NCBI RefSeq assembly: GCF_006874465.1
Contig: NZ_VIRL01000027.1
Span: 1-64,000 of the forward strand
Origin: Microbispora bryophytorum
GTDB lineage: Bacteria > Actinomycetota > Actinomycetes > Streptosporangiales > Streptosporangiaceae
Direction of reading: 5' to 3'
DNA: 64,000 nt
In this document: one piece after another, positions 1 through 7,981 of the stretch
How positions within the stretch are numbered: position 1 is the stretch's first letter
Layout: each line of letters opens with the position of its first letter
Translations under genes and position numbers: made by a program
Notes under the pieces: generated by a model
Seen by the model: the letters and a program-made list of their open reading frames with translations, nothing else
Told to the model about the DNA's origin: nothing
Databases searched by the model: none

Positions 1-128
1 GAGGGCCTCCGGGCGATGTGAATCTTGGTCGACTCACACCACGCCAGAAGGCCCTCACCCTTTTCAAGGTCATCGACAGCGTGTCGCCGATCCTCCACCG
101 CTGTCACCAACGTCCATGGTCAGAACAT

Positions 129-410
129 CTAGGCCAGGTCGAGCAGCAGGGCCCGAAGTTCGGGGTCCGGCTCGCTCTCCTGCTCCTCATGCTTGAGTCG
201 GCCGTCGGGCTGCCTGACGACCTCGCTACGAATGAGCCGGCCGCCGAGTGAGGCGATGGCGGCGGCCTGCCAGGCGATCTCCTCTGGGATCCCGCAGGCA
301 TCGGCAGCCTCGTCGACGGAGCGGCGGGCCTTGATCTCTTCCACGAAGCGGGCTTCGAGCGCCCGCGGCAGCAGGCTCTTCGGCCGCTGCGGATCCTCAT
401 GCGCCTTCAT
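129..410 (-). CDS. Small hypothetical protein (93 aa)
   Basis: I do not recognise a family. The product is a soluble, charged 93-aa protein with coherent amphipathic composition: a middle segment (about residues 30-60, around DEAADACGIPEEIAWQ) looks helical and could be an HTH-like or helical-bundle core, and the C-terminus is acidic. It has no signal peptide or membrane segment. It stands alone on the minus strand at the window edge, with no operon partner visible. Codon bias favours this frame over the overlapping plus-strand frames, which translate to Arg/Ser-rich nonsense. Function unknown; confidence applies to its being a gene. Confidence 0.5.
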   Translation of the reverse strand: MKAHEDPQRPKSLLPRALEARFVEEIKARRSVDEAADACGIPEEIAWQAAAIASLGGRLIRSEVVRQPDGRLKHEEQESEPDPELRALLLDLA

Positions 411-596
411 GGCGGTAGGGGTACCAGACGAACGAACTAGGGTCGCGTCCTGAACTGCGTGAGAGGTCGCAAGCGAGCCGGTGTGATAACGCTGCCGCCG
501 CTCCCCCGCCGTGCCCCAAGGTGAACACGCCGAAGCACAGCGGCTAGGCCACCTCCGCCACTACCAGCAGGGCCTGCTCAGTACCCAGCTGGAGGG

Positions 597-1013
597 ATGC
601 GAGCCCCGCCCGACACGCTCGACTCATGGACTTCAAGCTCGAAGTCGGGGCTGGAGTCGGCCGAGCGTGAGGATCTCCCGGAGGGCACGGTCGGTCTCAT
701 GGCCAGAATGCGACCGGTGTGCCAGGCCATGATCAACTTGACGTCCTGGGAACCCGTCTACTTCCAGGTCCCCGATCCGGTGGCACAGAAGTCCTGGCAC
801 CGGTTCGGGGTGGAAGTCAGGAAGGCGGGGTCTGCGTGCGTCCGGGCCGTCGACCGCGCAGACGTCGACGCATTCCACGTGTCCATGATCGGCCTCTTGG
901 GCGGGTCCATAGGGGCGACAACCACCTCGGCCCTGATCGATGTGATCATCGATGATGCCGCCGACCCCGTTTACAAGGGCGAGCCCATAGAGCCGCCTCA
1001 GCCGCGTCTGTGA
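597..1013 (+). CDS. Hypothetical protein, start uncertain
   Basis: An open frame of up to 138 aa whose C-terminal 100 residues (from the in-frame ATG at 699) look protein-like: hydrophobic stretches around VSMIGLLGGSIGATTTSALIDVIID suggest one buried or membrane-tending helix. The first 35 residues are Ser/Pro/Arg-rich and probably not translated. A second short frame (ATG 626) begins sensibly but stops after 14 codons, so the gene may be a frameshifted remnant. GGAGGG lies upstream of ATG 699 but rather far away (about 14 nt). No family recognised. Confidence 0.3.
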   Translation: MRAPPDTLDSWTSSSKSGLESAEREDLPEGTVGLMARMRPVCQAMINLTSWEPVYFQVPDPVAQKSWHRFGVEVRKAGSACVRAVDRADVDAFHVSMIGLLGGSIGATTTSALIDVIIDDAADPVYKGEPIEPPQPRL

Positions 1014-1109
1014 GGTGCGAGACGGCAACTCGTCGCGGAGGTACAGGCGGGGCAACCCGTCTCCGAGGTACGGGCCGGCACCCTGCAGGACGGCGACGGA
1101 CACTCCTCC

Positions 1110-1147
1110 GGCTTCCGGTCCGGGCGGCGGGGCCCGGACCGGAAGCC
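1110..1147. terminator. Hairpin terminator after the M24 peptidase gene
   Basis: A perfect 15-bp inverted repeat (arms 1110-1124 and 1133-1147, 8-nt loop) lies 15 bp beyond the stop codon of the minus-strand peptidase gene. It has no U tract, as is usual for factor-independent terminators in actinomycetes. Confidence 0.75.
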
Positions 1148-1161
1148 ACGAGCGGGGACGC

Positions 1162-2556
1162 TCACCCGGCCAGGGCGGCCATCCACGACTCGATCTCGTC
1201 GGCGCGGCGGGGCAGCGCGGCCGACATCAGCCGCGCGCCGTCGGCCGTGATGACGAGGTCGTCCTCGATGCGGACGCCGATCCCGCGCAGCTCCGGCGGC
1301 AGCGTCAGATCGTCGGGCTGGAGGTAGAGCCCCGGCTCGACGGTCAGCACCTGGCCCTCCTCAAGCACGCCGTCCAGGTAGGTCTCCGACCGCGCCCGGG
1401 CGCAGTCGTGCACGTCGAGGCCCAGCATGTGTCCGCTGCTGCACAGGGTGTAGCGCCGGTGCAGGCCTGCCTCGGCCTGCGCCCGGCTCAGCAGGCCCCA
1501 CTCGCGCAGCCCGTCGGAGATCACCCGCATGGCGGTCTCGTGGAACTCGCGGAAGCGCACCCCCGGCCGCAGCACGGCGATGGCGGCCGTCTGCGCCTCG
1601 TAGACCAGGTCGTACACCTGCCGCTGCACCGGGCTGAACCGGCCCGACAGCGGCAGCGTGCGGGTGACGTCGGCTGTGTAGAGGTTGTCGCCCTCGACCC
1701 CGGCGTCCAGCAGCAGCATCTCGGCGGGGTTGAGCCGTCCGTCGTTGCGGATCCAGTGCAGCACGCACGCGTGCGCCCCGGAGGCCACGATCGACTGGTA
1801 GCCCACGGCGTTGCCCTCCAGCCGCGAGCGCATGCCGAAGACGCCCTCGACGTACCGCTCGCCGCGCGGGTGCGCGAGGGCCGCGGGCAGCGCGCGCACG
1901 ACGTCCTCGAACCCGCGCGCGGTCGCGTCCACCGCCTGCTGCAGCTCCGCGATCTCCCACTCGTCCTTGACCAGCCGCAGCTCCGACAGGACCGCGGCCA
2001 GTTCGGCGTCGCGGTCGTCGCCGGCGGGGGAGACGAGCGCGTCGACCGAGGCGTCCACCCCGCGCAGAACGCGCGCCGGTCCGTTCAGCGCGGCCGGCAG
2101 CGCGTCGATGTGCGCGCACTCGATCTGGTACGCCGCATCGGCCTCCGCGAGGTCGAAACGGCGGCCCACCCAGAACTCGCCGTACCGCCGGTCGCGGTAG
2201 AACTCCTGCGACTCGGCACGGGACGGGCGGGGGTGCAGGAACAGCCGGGCGTCGCCCGACGGCTCGATCACCAGGACGTCGTCGGGCTGCTGGCCGCCGG
2301 TCAGGTACGCGAACGCGCTGTGCGTGCGGAACCGGTGGTCGTCGTCGTTGCTGCGGGCCCGCAGCGTGCCCGAGGGGATGACCAGCCGCTCGCCGGGCAG
2401 CCGTTCGGCGAGCCGCGCCCGGCGCTTGGCGGCGTACGCGGCGACCGGCAGCGGCGGCACGTCCTCGCGCGTGCCGGCCCAGCCGCCGCGCATGAACTCC
2501 GCGAGCGCCTCTGAGATAGGGAGATCGTGGCTCCCGGTGTTGATCTTCTCGGCCAT
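1162..2556 (-). CDS. pepP: Xaa-Pro aminopeptidase (aminopeptidase P, M24B)
   Basis: Cytosolic dinuclear-metal aminopeptidase that removes the N-terminal residue from peptides with proline in second position. The 464-aa protein has the usual two-part build: an N-terminal creatinase-like domain (about 1-195) and a C-terminal pita-bread M24 domain (about 200-460). All five metal ligands are visible: D284 (LLLDAG), D296 (TADVTR), H376 (SSGHMLG), E407 (TVEPG) and E431 (RIEDD). Length is normal for the family. The gene is monocistronic with its own terminator downstream; the CBS gene upstream runs divergently. The symbol follows the E. coli name by family; the physiological substrate is not known. 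Confidence 0.93.
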   Translation of the reverse strand: MAEKINTGSHDLPISEALAEFMRGGWAGTREDVPPLPVAAYAAKRRARLAERLPGERLVIPSGTLRARSNDDDHRFRTHSAFAYLTGGQQPDDVLVIEPSGDARLFLHPRPSRAESQEFYRDRRYGEFWVGRRFDLAEADAAYQIECAHIDALPAALNGPARVLRGVDASVDALVSPAGDDRDAELAAVLSELRLVKDEWEIAELQQAVDATARGFEDVVRALPAALAHPRGERYVEGVFGMRSRLEGNAVGYQSIVASGAHACVLHWIRNDGRLNPAEMLLLDAGVEGDNLYTADVTRTLPLSGRFSPVQRQVYDLVYEAQTAAIAVLRPGVRFREFHETAMRVISDGLREWGLLSRAQAEAGLHRRYTLCSSGHMLGLDVHDCARARSETYLDGVLEEGQVLTVEPGLYLQPDDLTLPPELRGIGVRIEDDLVITADGARLMSAALPRRADEIESWMAALAG

Positions 2557-2723
2557 CCTCTGCCCCCAGGGTGCGGTGATATTTCGCCATCGTAGGGGTG
2601 GGGGCCCTTGACGAGGTAGGACGACCGCTGTTGCCTGGGGAAACAGGATTCGCCGCTCCGGCCGGCCGGCGGGAGCGGAAGTGGGGACATGTCCCCCCGG
2701 GTGCCCCCTGAGAGGCGGTGTCG

Positions 2724-3152
2724 ATGCTCATCGGAACGATCTTGCAGAGTAAGGGAACAGGTGTGGCGACCGTTCCTCCGCATGCCACGGTGTCCGAGCT
2801 TCTCGCCCGGCTGGCCGAGCTCAACATCGGCGCGGTCGTGGTCTCCGAGGATGGCCTGTCCATCGCGGGCATCGTGTCGGAACGCGACGTCGTGCGGAGG
2901 CTCAACGAGCACGGCGCCGCGCTGCTCGCCATGCCCGTATCGTCGATCATGACCGCGGAGGTGCGCACCTGCAGCCCGGACGCCAACGTCGACGAGCTGC
3001 GCCGCACCATGACCAACCACCGGATCAGGCACGTGCCCGTGGTCCGCGACGGCCGGCTGGCCGGCATCGTCAGCATCGGCGACGTCGTCAAGACCTCGAT
3101 CCAGGAACTGGAGAGCGAGAAAGAGGCCTTGGTCGGCTACATCAACGGCTGA
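2724..3152 (+). CDS. Tandem CBS-domain protein
   Basis: A small stand-alone protein made of two CBS motifs (about residues 8-65 and 72-128), which pair into one Bateman module that binds adenosyl ligands such as AMP or ATP. The typical ISERD-like end of CBS1 (GIVSERDVVRRL) and SIMTAEV / GIVSIGDVV of CBS2 are visible. A GTG at 2718 is in frame, but GAGAGG at about 2711-2716 is properly spaced only for ATG 2724, so I chose the latter. Proteins of this type are common in actinomycetes as stress or dormancy-linked energy sensors; the partner here is unknown. The minus-strand peptidase gene is divergent. Confidence 0.85.
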   Translation: MLIGTILQSKGTGVATVPPHATVSELLARLAELNIGAVVVSEDGLSIAGIVSERDVVRRLNEHGAALLAMPVSSIMTAEVRTCSPDANVDELRRTMTNHRIRHVPVVRDGRLAGIVSIGDVVKTSIQELESEKEALVGYING

Positions 3153-3232
3153 CGCGAGGCCCCGCCGGCGTGGGGCGCGGTGACCTGCCTCGCCCCGCCC
3201 CCCGCGGCGAGCGGCGATTTAGACTCGGCTGC

Positions 3233-3487
3233 GTGAAGCTGAAGCTGGACCTCCACGACATCTACAACAAGGGCAGCGAGATCGACAAGGCGCTGCACGG
3301 CATCATCCAGGAGGCCATACGCAAGAAGGCGACCCAGGTGGAGATCATCCCGGGCAAGGGGTCCGGCCAGCTCAAGAAGAAGGTGCTGCGCTTCCTTGAG
3401 CAGAAGGAGATCAAGGCGCTCTACCACCGGATCGACAAGGATTCCAAGAACCACGGACGTCTGTTCGTCTACTTCCAGTGGAAGTAG
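3233..3487 (+). CDS. Small Smr-domain-like protein
   Basis: An 84-aa protein resembling the Smr domain (MutS2 C-terminal nuclease-like fold): an N-terminal KLKLDLHDIYNKG matches the LDLHG region, and IIPGKGSGQLKKKVLRFL matches the second core motif, normally with HGxG. Here the histidine of that motif is proline, so catalytic competence is doubtful. The start is GTG 3233; an in-frame ATG 63 nt upstream would add a Pro/Arg-rich stretch with no family similarity. The gene follows the CBS gene by 80 nt in the same direction and may be cotranscribed. Nucleic-acid binding is inferred from the family only. Confidence 0.75.
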   Translation: MKLKLDLHDIYNKGSEIDKALHGIIQEAIRKKATQVEIIPGKGSGQLKKKVLRFLEQKEIKALYHRIDKDSKNHGRLFVYFQWK

Positions 3488-3508
3488 GGGCGTCTCGCGT
3501 CCGCCCGG

Positions 3509-3573
3509 GTGAACGTCATGTCGATCCGGCCGAGGGCACGACCAGGGCACTCGGCGCGGTCGGCTCTTGGGTA
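3509..3573. repeat. Direct repeat, copy A (about 65 bp)
   Basis: About 65 bp that recur at 4341-4406 in the same orientation with four or five substitutions and one 1-nt indel. Conceptual minus-strand translation gives the same peptide in both copies (core RAECPGRALGRID). In copy A the repeat abuts the truncated VapC remnant at about 3574, so it marks a recombination junction. No function assigned. Confidence 0.8.
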
Positions 3574-3702
3574 GAAAGCGATCAGCGGCCCTGTGTCCAG
3601 GAGCAGCGGTCACACCGACCGATTGAAGCGCTCCGCCAGCAGATCTTCGACCCGTTCCGACAGATCGCCCTCTCCGGATGCGCCGATCCCCGCGATCGAA
3701 GG
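3571..3702 (-). pseudogene. VapBC toxin-antitoxin remnant
   Basis: Read on the minus strand, 3702-3610 encodes a typical actinobacterial VapB antitoxin C-terminus (GIGASGEGDLSERVEDLLAE) ending in TGA. In the same frame directly after the stop comes the N-terminal strand of a PIN-domain toxin, PLLLDTGPLIAFY, with the first catalytic Asp. The expected toxin start codon is out of frame by one base, the antitoxin lacks its DNA-binding N-terminus, and the toxin breaks off after 13 residues at the edge of direct repeat copy A. This is a dead module; both family assignments rest on short motifs. Confidence 0.6.
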
Positions 3703-4340
3703 TCAGAGCGTGCCCGCTGCGTGCCCGTTCAATCGGCGATCAGCGGGGAAGCAACGGGAACGCACGGTGACTCCGCCAGCGTACGTCCAGGCCATCGTTT
3801 GCCCAGCTCAGATGGCTTGATCTTGAGAGACTTCCCAAGCACCTGGTCACGACATACGCCGTACCGCTCCTGGCGGCTATCGGGGGCGGCGGAGGGGCCC
3901 GTACGGACCGGACACCTCATTCAGGCAGTTCGCACAGCGTGAGGTCCGGCACGCCCAGGCTCCCGAAGGTGCACTGGGGGGCACTTCACTCACCAGCAGG
4001 GGCCCAGCAGACGGGCTCCTCGCCAGGCTCGGCACCCTCGCAACAGTCAGCCGGATCGCCGGAGCGAGCACCGGCCCGCAGCGATGAGATAAGCCCGTGC
4101 CCGTAGATCATCAGTGAGTCCACCCGGCGCCACCCTTCGCATCGGGGATCACAATCGCCCCAGCCGATCGTAATCACATTGACACATTCTGTCATCAGTA
4201 CGTGTGTTCGCATCGTTCGGTCTGCACAGACACGCCTCTCGCGGAACCGCCGGTTAGGGGGTGGTGCCGGATGTGCGGCCACGCGCTGGTCACGAAGTTT
4301 GACAGCGCCGTAGGACCCGGGAATGCAGGGCATCCCTCAG

Positions 4341-4406
4341 GTGAACGTCCTGTCGATCCGGCCGAGGGCGCGACCAGGGCACTCGGCCCGGTTCGGCTCT
4401 TGGGTG
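4341..4406. repeat. Direct repeat, copy B (about 66 bp)
   Basis: Second copy of the repeat at 3509-3573, same orientation, 830 bp downstream. The flanks of the two copies are unrelated, so the pair is a discrete element and not one long duplication. Confidence 0.8.
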
Positions 4407-4517
4407 AAGAACGCGTTCCCTGCGCGCCCCGGTCCGCTGCGTCCGGCGTCCGGAGGGCGTGCGTCGCGAAGCCGGGGTCCGCTGACCGAGTCACACGGCA
4501 ACCGTGCGCATGTCCAC

Positions 4518-4565
4518 CCCTGCTCCGAGTCATCCCTGCTCCGAGTCACCCCTGCTCCGGGTCAC
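4518..4565. repeat. 16-bp tandem repeat, three units
   Basis: Three consecutive units of the type CCCTGCTCCGAGTCAY (4518-4533, 4534-4549, 4550-4565), differing at one or two positions. Non-coding as far as I can see; about 170 bp upstream of the DGPF gene. Confidence 0.85.
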
Positions 4566-4733
4566 TCAGGCACTGCGGTGTGCCGCGGCACATGGCATCC
4601 GTACGGAACTGGGGGCGGGGGATCGGCCGTGACGCGACGATAAATTCTCCGGGGCCGTGTCGATCCGCGGGCCGCTCGTTCGACGTACGAGTGCGAGGGT
4701 CGACAGGCGGCCCCGCCGGAGGAGGAGAACACG

Positions 4734-5150
4734 ATGTCGAAGTACATGCTGATCATGCGCGGCACCGATGAGTCGAACGCGGCCCTGATGGCCGACATCG
4801 ACGAGATGATGGCCACGACCCGCCAGTTCATCGAGGAGATGGTCAAGGCCGGGGTTCTCCTGGCGGCGGAAGGGCTGGACGATCCGGGCCGGGGCGTCGT
4901 GGTCGACTTCAGCGGCGAGGTCCCGGTGGTCACCGACGGGCCGTACGGGGAGACCAAGGAACTGTTCGGTGGCTATTTCCTGCTCGATGTCGCCTCCAAG
5001 CAGGAGGCGGTCGAGTGGGCCAAGCGGGTCCCGGCGGCCACCGGGTCCAAGATCGAGGTCCGGCGGGTGGCCGGCGACGACGAGACGCCGCAGGACGCCG
5101 CGGGGTCCGTCGAGGCGCCGGCCCGGGGCGCGAGCAACGGCCCGATCTGA
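4734..5150 (+). CDS. YCII/DGPF-domain protein
   Basis: A 138-aa protein of the YCII-related (DGPF) family: a small ferredoxin-like fold with the diagnostic VTDGPYGETKELFGGYFLLD segment near residues 63-84 (the DGPF-type motif is here DGPY). The biochemical role is unknown. GGAGGAG at 4721-4727 gives a good ribosome binding site for ATG 4734. The stop codon overlaps the start of the sigma factor gene by one base (TGATG), so the two are translationally coupled. This pairing is the hallmark of ECF42 sigma factors, for which DGPF proteins are the conserved neighbours and probable targets or regulators. Confidence 0.9.
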   Translation: MSKYMLIMRGTDESNAALMADIDEMMATTRQFIEEMVKAGVLLAAEGLDDPGRGVVVDFSGEVPVVTDGPYGETKELFGGYFLLDVASKQEAVEWAKRVPAATGSKIEVRRVAGDDETPQDAAGSVEAPARGASNGPI

Positions 5151-6376
5151 TGGGCGCGGCCGACGTCGAGGCCGTCTGGCGGATCGAGTCGGCGCGGATC
5201 GTCGCCGCGCTGACCCGGTTCACCGGCGACTTCGCTCTGGCCGAGGACGCGGCCCAGGAGGCGGTGGCCCAGGCGCTGGTGTCGTGGCCGCTCGCTCCTC
5301 CGACCAATCCGGCCGGTTGGCTGATGGCCACGGCCCGGCGGCGGGCGATCGACGAGATCCGCCGCCGGACCGCCCTTCAGGACCGGCACGCCCTGCTGGC
5401 GGCCGGCCCGGCGGTCGACTCGGCGGTTGACGAAGAGGTCGACCCCGACAAGATCGACGATGACGTCTTGGCGCTGATGTTCATCAGCTGCCACCCGGTG
5501 CTTTCCCCCGAGGCCCGGGTGGCGCTGACCCTGCGCGTGGTCGGCGGTCTGTCCAGCGAGGAGATCGCCCGTGCGTTCCTCGTGTCCGTGCCGACCGTGC
5601 AGGCCCGCATCACCCGGGGCAAGAAGACGATCGCGGCGGCCGGGGTGCCGTTCGAGTTGCCGCCGGCCGACGAGCGCCGGCAGCGGCTGGGCGGGGTGCT
5701 CAGCGTCCTCTACGTGATCTTCACCGAGGGGTCGACGGCCACATCGGGTGACCGGCTGCTGCGCCCCGACCTCGCGTACGAGGCGATCCGGCTGGCCCGC
5801 ACGCTGGCCGCGCTGCAGCCGGACGAGCCGGAGGTGCACGGCCTGCTGGCGCTGTGCGAGCTGACGGCCGCGCGCTTCCCGGCCCGGACCGGCCCGGACG
5901 GTTCACCGATCCTGCTGGAGGACCAGGACCGGCGGCGGTGGGACTTCTCGGCGATCCGCCGTGGGCTGGCCGCGCTGGTCAAGGCATCGACGCGCGGCCT
6001 CGGCCCCTACGGCCTGCAGGCCGCGATCGCGGCCGCCCACGCGACGGCGCCCTCGGTCGAGGAGACCGACTGGGACCGGATCGTGGTGCTCTACGAGGCG
6101 CTCGGCCGGGTGGCGCCCTCGCCGGTGGTCGAGCTCAACCGGGCCGTGGCCGTCGCCATGGCCTCGGGCCCGGCGCAGGCCCTGGCCATCGTGGACGAGC
6201 TGATCGCCTCAGACCGGCTCCCCGGTTCGCATTTGGTTCCGACCGTACGCGGGGAGCTGCTGGCCCGCCTCGGCCGGCGACCCGAGGCGCGCGCCGAGCT
6301 GGAGCTGGCGGCCCGGCTGTGCGCCAACCAGCGCGAACGCTCAGTGCTGCTGCGCAAGGCGGCCGCGCTGGGCTGA
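5150..6376 (+). CDS. ECF42-like RNA polymerase sigma factor
   Basis: A 408-aa extracytoplasmic-function sigma factor. The sigma-2 region spans about 10-80 (AEDAAQEAV and GWLMATARRRAIDEIRR), sigma-4 about 110-165 (RVALTLRVVGGLSSEEIARAFLVS with an HTH), and the rest is the long C-terminal helical/TPR-like extension typical of ECF42 (about 180-400, with FTEGSTA and VELNRAVAVAMA). I chose ATG 5150 over upstream in-frame starts because it overlaps the DGPF stop codon. No anti-sigma gene is adjacent; in this group the C-terminal extension is thought to replace it. Target promoters are not visible with confidence. Confidence 0.9.
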   Translation: MGAADVEAVWRIESARIVAALTRFTGDFALAEDAAQEAVAQALVSWPLAPPTNPAGWLMATARRRAIDEIRRRTALQDRHALLAAGPAVDSAVDEEVDPDKIDDDVLALMFISCHPVLSPEARVALTLRVVGGLSSEEIARAFLVSVPTVQARITRGKKTIAAAGVPFELPPADERRQRLGGVLSVLYVIFTEGSTATSGDRLLRPDLAYEAIRLARTLAALQPDEPEVHGLLALCELTAARFPARTGPDGSPILLEDQDRRRWDFSAIRRGLAALVKASTRGLGPYGLQAAIAAAHATAPSVEETDWDRIVVLYEALGRVAPSPVVELNRAVAVAMASGPAQALAIVDELIASDRLPGSHLVPTVRGELLARLGRRPEARAELELAARLCANQRERSVLLRKAAALG

Positions 6377-6600
6377 CTTCTCCAGCCCGGCCGGCCGGGA
6401 TCAAGCGCGACCTGGACGCCGCCGCGATCACGAGGGCGTCGAAGCCATGACCACACTCGATCCGGTGATCCACAGCGCGACAGCCTCGGCTCCGGCTTTC
6501 GGCAAGCCGTGCACCCTGCAGGGAGCCGTTTTGCCGTCTGCGGGTGCGGCCGGTGCGAGCATCGCGAGAGGCAGAAGCGATCACCACGGCTGGGGGAACA

Positions 6601-6819
6601 TTGCGTCGAGCACTGATCGTGATATTGGGCGTGGCCATGGCGGCATCACCAGCCGCCACGGCCTGGGCGGGCCGGACGCCGGAGGTCGCGGGCGCGTCGG
6701 CGATCTTGCCGGGCGGGCAAGGGCCCGGTGCATGCGGTCCCGGATCCGGGCACGCAGACGCGGCCCGGACCACAGTCGACCGCCGCACACGGCCCCACCA
6801 CGACACCTTCTGGCTCTGA
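6601..6819 (+). CDS. Possible small secreted peptide
   Basis: A 72-aa frame starting with TTG 6601, preceded by GGGGG at about 6590-6595. The N-terminus reads as a signal peptide: RR, a hydrophobic core (ALIVILGVAMAASPAA) and an AWA cleavage-like site at about residues 22-24. The mature part is Gly/Pro/His-rich and ends in FWL. No family recognised, and the tail may be read into non-coding sequence. Confidence 0.35.
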   Translation: MRRALIVILGVAMAASPAATAWAGRTPEVAGASAILPGGQGPGACGPGSGHADAARTTVDRRTRPHHDTFWL

Positions 6820-6889
6820 GAACCGGACGGGCACGACGTCGTCGGCGCGACCGCGGCGGTCGCGGTGGCCGCCGCCGCCGCGGTGCTGC

Positions 6890-6914
6890 GCGGTGCGGTG
6901 CGGTGCGGTGCGGA
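6890..6914. repeat. GCGGT pentanucleotide microsatellite
   Basis: Four perfect GCGGT units plus one GCGGA variant. It falls between the possible secreted peptide and the 3' end of the cupin gene. Confidence 0.7.
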
Positions 6915-6934
6915 GCGGGCTCGACGAGCCGGGT

Positions 6935-7585
6935 TCACACCTGGAGGCCGATCGCCGCTCCGATGGTCCGCGCCGGGTCACCAGGAGTGCCGGCAGGCGA
7001 GTTCGCTGGGCCGTCCGCCGTTCGCCCGTGCTGCGGGTGGGCCGGTCGCTGCTCCGGCTCCCGGGGCCACCACCGGCCCGGGTGCGAGCCGGGGCGGGCA
7101 GGCCGGTGATCCGAGCGGGGAGCCGAGGCGAGGTAGAACTCCGCCTTCTCCTCTTCGCTCATGTCCGCGAGCGTGAGCAGTCCCTCGAAATAGCCCTCTC
7201 GCGGGGCGCCCGGCGCGAAGTGCAGCAGCATCGACGCCGGCTCTCCCGACTCGTTGCGGAACGCGTGCACGCCGCCCTCCGGGACGTGCACGAAGTCGCC
7301 GGGGCCGGTGTCGATCCAGCGCCGCCCGTCGTAGATCCGCACCGTGCCGGTGAGGATGTAGAACGACTCGGAGATCGACCGATGGAAGTGGGCCGCCGGG
7401 CCGCTGGGCTCCGGTCCCATGTCCCAGCGGTAGAGCCCGAACTGTCCGTTGGTCGTCGCACCGGTCGCCAGATAGTGCACCGTGGTTCCGCTCGGATAGT
7501 CGAGCTCGGGCGTGGCGTCCGGGCGCCGGTACGAGGCCGTCGGCTCGCCCGTGTCACCGTGGTAGGTGGACGGTGGATAGGTCAA
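6935..7585 (-). CDS. Cupin-domain protein with aberrant tail
   Basis: Residues 35-130 form a single cupin barrel: AAHFHRSISESFYILTGTV carries the HxH...E metal site and GDFVHVPEGGVHAF the second motif with its His. Such proteins bind a divalent metal; the substrate is unknown. From about residue 153, just after EEKAEFYLAS, the sequence turns into a Pro/Arg/His-rich tail of about 60 residues unlike the family, so the native 3' end has probably been lost by a frameshift or rearrangement. The cupin core itself is intact. It is monocistronic. Confidence 0.75.
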   Translation of the reverse strand: MTYPPSTYHGDTGEPTASYRRPDATPELDYPSGTTVHYLATGATTNGQFGLYRWDMGPEPSGPAAHFHRSISESFYILTGTVRIYDGRRWIDTGPGDFVHVPEGGVHAFRNESGEPASMLLHFAPGAPREGYFEGLLTLADMSEEEKAEFYLASAPRSDHRPARPGSHPGRWWPREPEQRPAHPQHGRTADGPANSPAGTPGDPARTIGAAIGLQV

Positions 7586-7981
7586 TGGTCGTCCTCTCGT
7601 CGGATGCGGGTCGCTCGTCGGGACGCGGACCGAGCTGTTCGGCCTCCGTTCGGCGACACGAGCTGGTGAGGGTCAATCCTCCTCGCCCGTGGTGCTGAGT
7701 TCTTCGTACGTCCCCCTGCGTCGCTCGGTGTCGTTCGGCGTCGCCGGGTGCGTACGGCAGCACTCGCCGATTGAGATCGACAGTACGCCGACGGCCCGCC
7801 GAGGTGGACGAGGACGGCGTCCGCAGGGGGACCTGGTGCGAGTCCTCCGTCCTCTCCCGCGGGTCCTGTAGGGTCGCCGGGAAACCGGGGGCGTCCCGAG
7901 CCTCCACGGCACGGTAGAGGTCGTCGCACCGTTGATGGAGCACCTGGTCGAGCACCGCTCGATGCCGGGACGGTGCGGAGC
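7586..7981. other. Intergenic region, possible gene remnant
   Basis: About 400 bp without a credible intact gene. One minus-strand frame contains a short protein-like stretch (HRAVLDQVLHQRCDDLYRAVEARDA, about 7890-7965) before becoming Arg/Thr-rich, which hints at a decayed gene. No terminator or regulatory site stands out. Confidence 0.3.

Larger units (their letters stand above)
3703..4733. other. Gene-poor scar between Smr and DGPF genes
   Basis: About 1 kb with no convincing intact gene. It holds direct repeat copy B, a 16-bp tandem repeat, and stretches (about 3760-3870 and 4080-4215) of visibly lower GC than the flanks. A minus-strand frame at 3986-4213 (75 aa, Cys/Trp-containing, ending CWAPAGE) is the most protein-like but has no clear ribosome binding site and no family. 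Together with the VapBC remnant this looks like a decayed mobile or hypervariable region. Confidence 0.5.

Noticed and set aside
1-56. 8-bp inverted repeat (1-8 with 49-56) at the window start, possible IS end or terminator
   Set aside because: Loop of 40 nt, short arms, and no transposase or gene end visible inside the window.
3986-4213. 75-aa minus-strand frame with several Cys and Trp
   Set aside because: No ribosome binding site, no family, and it lies in a decayed region; kept only as a remark.
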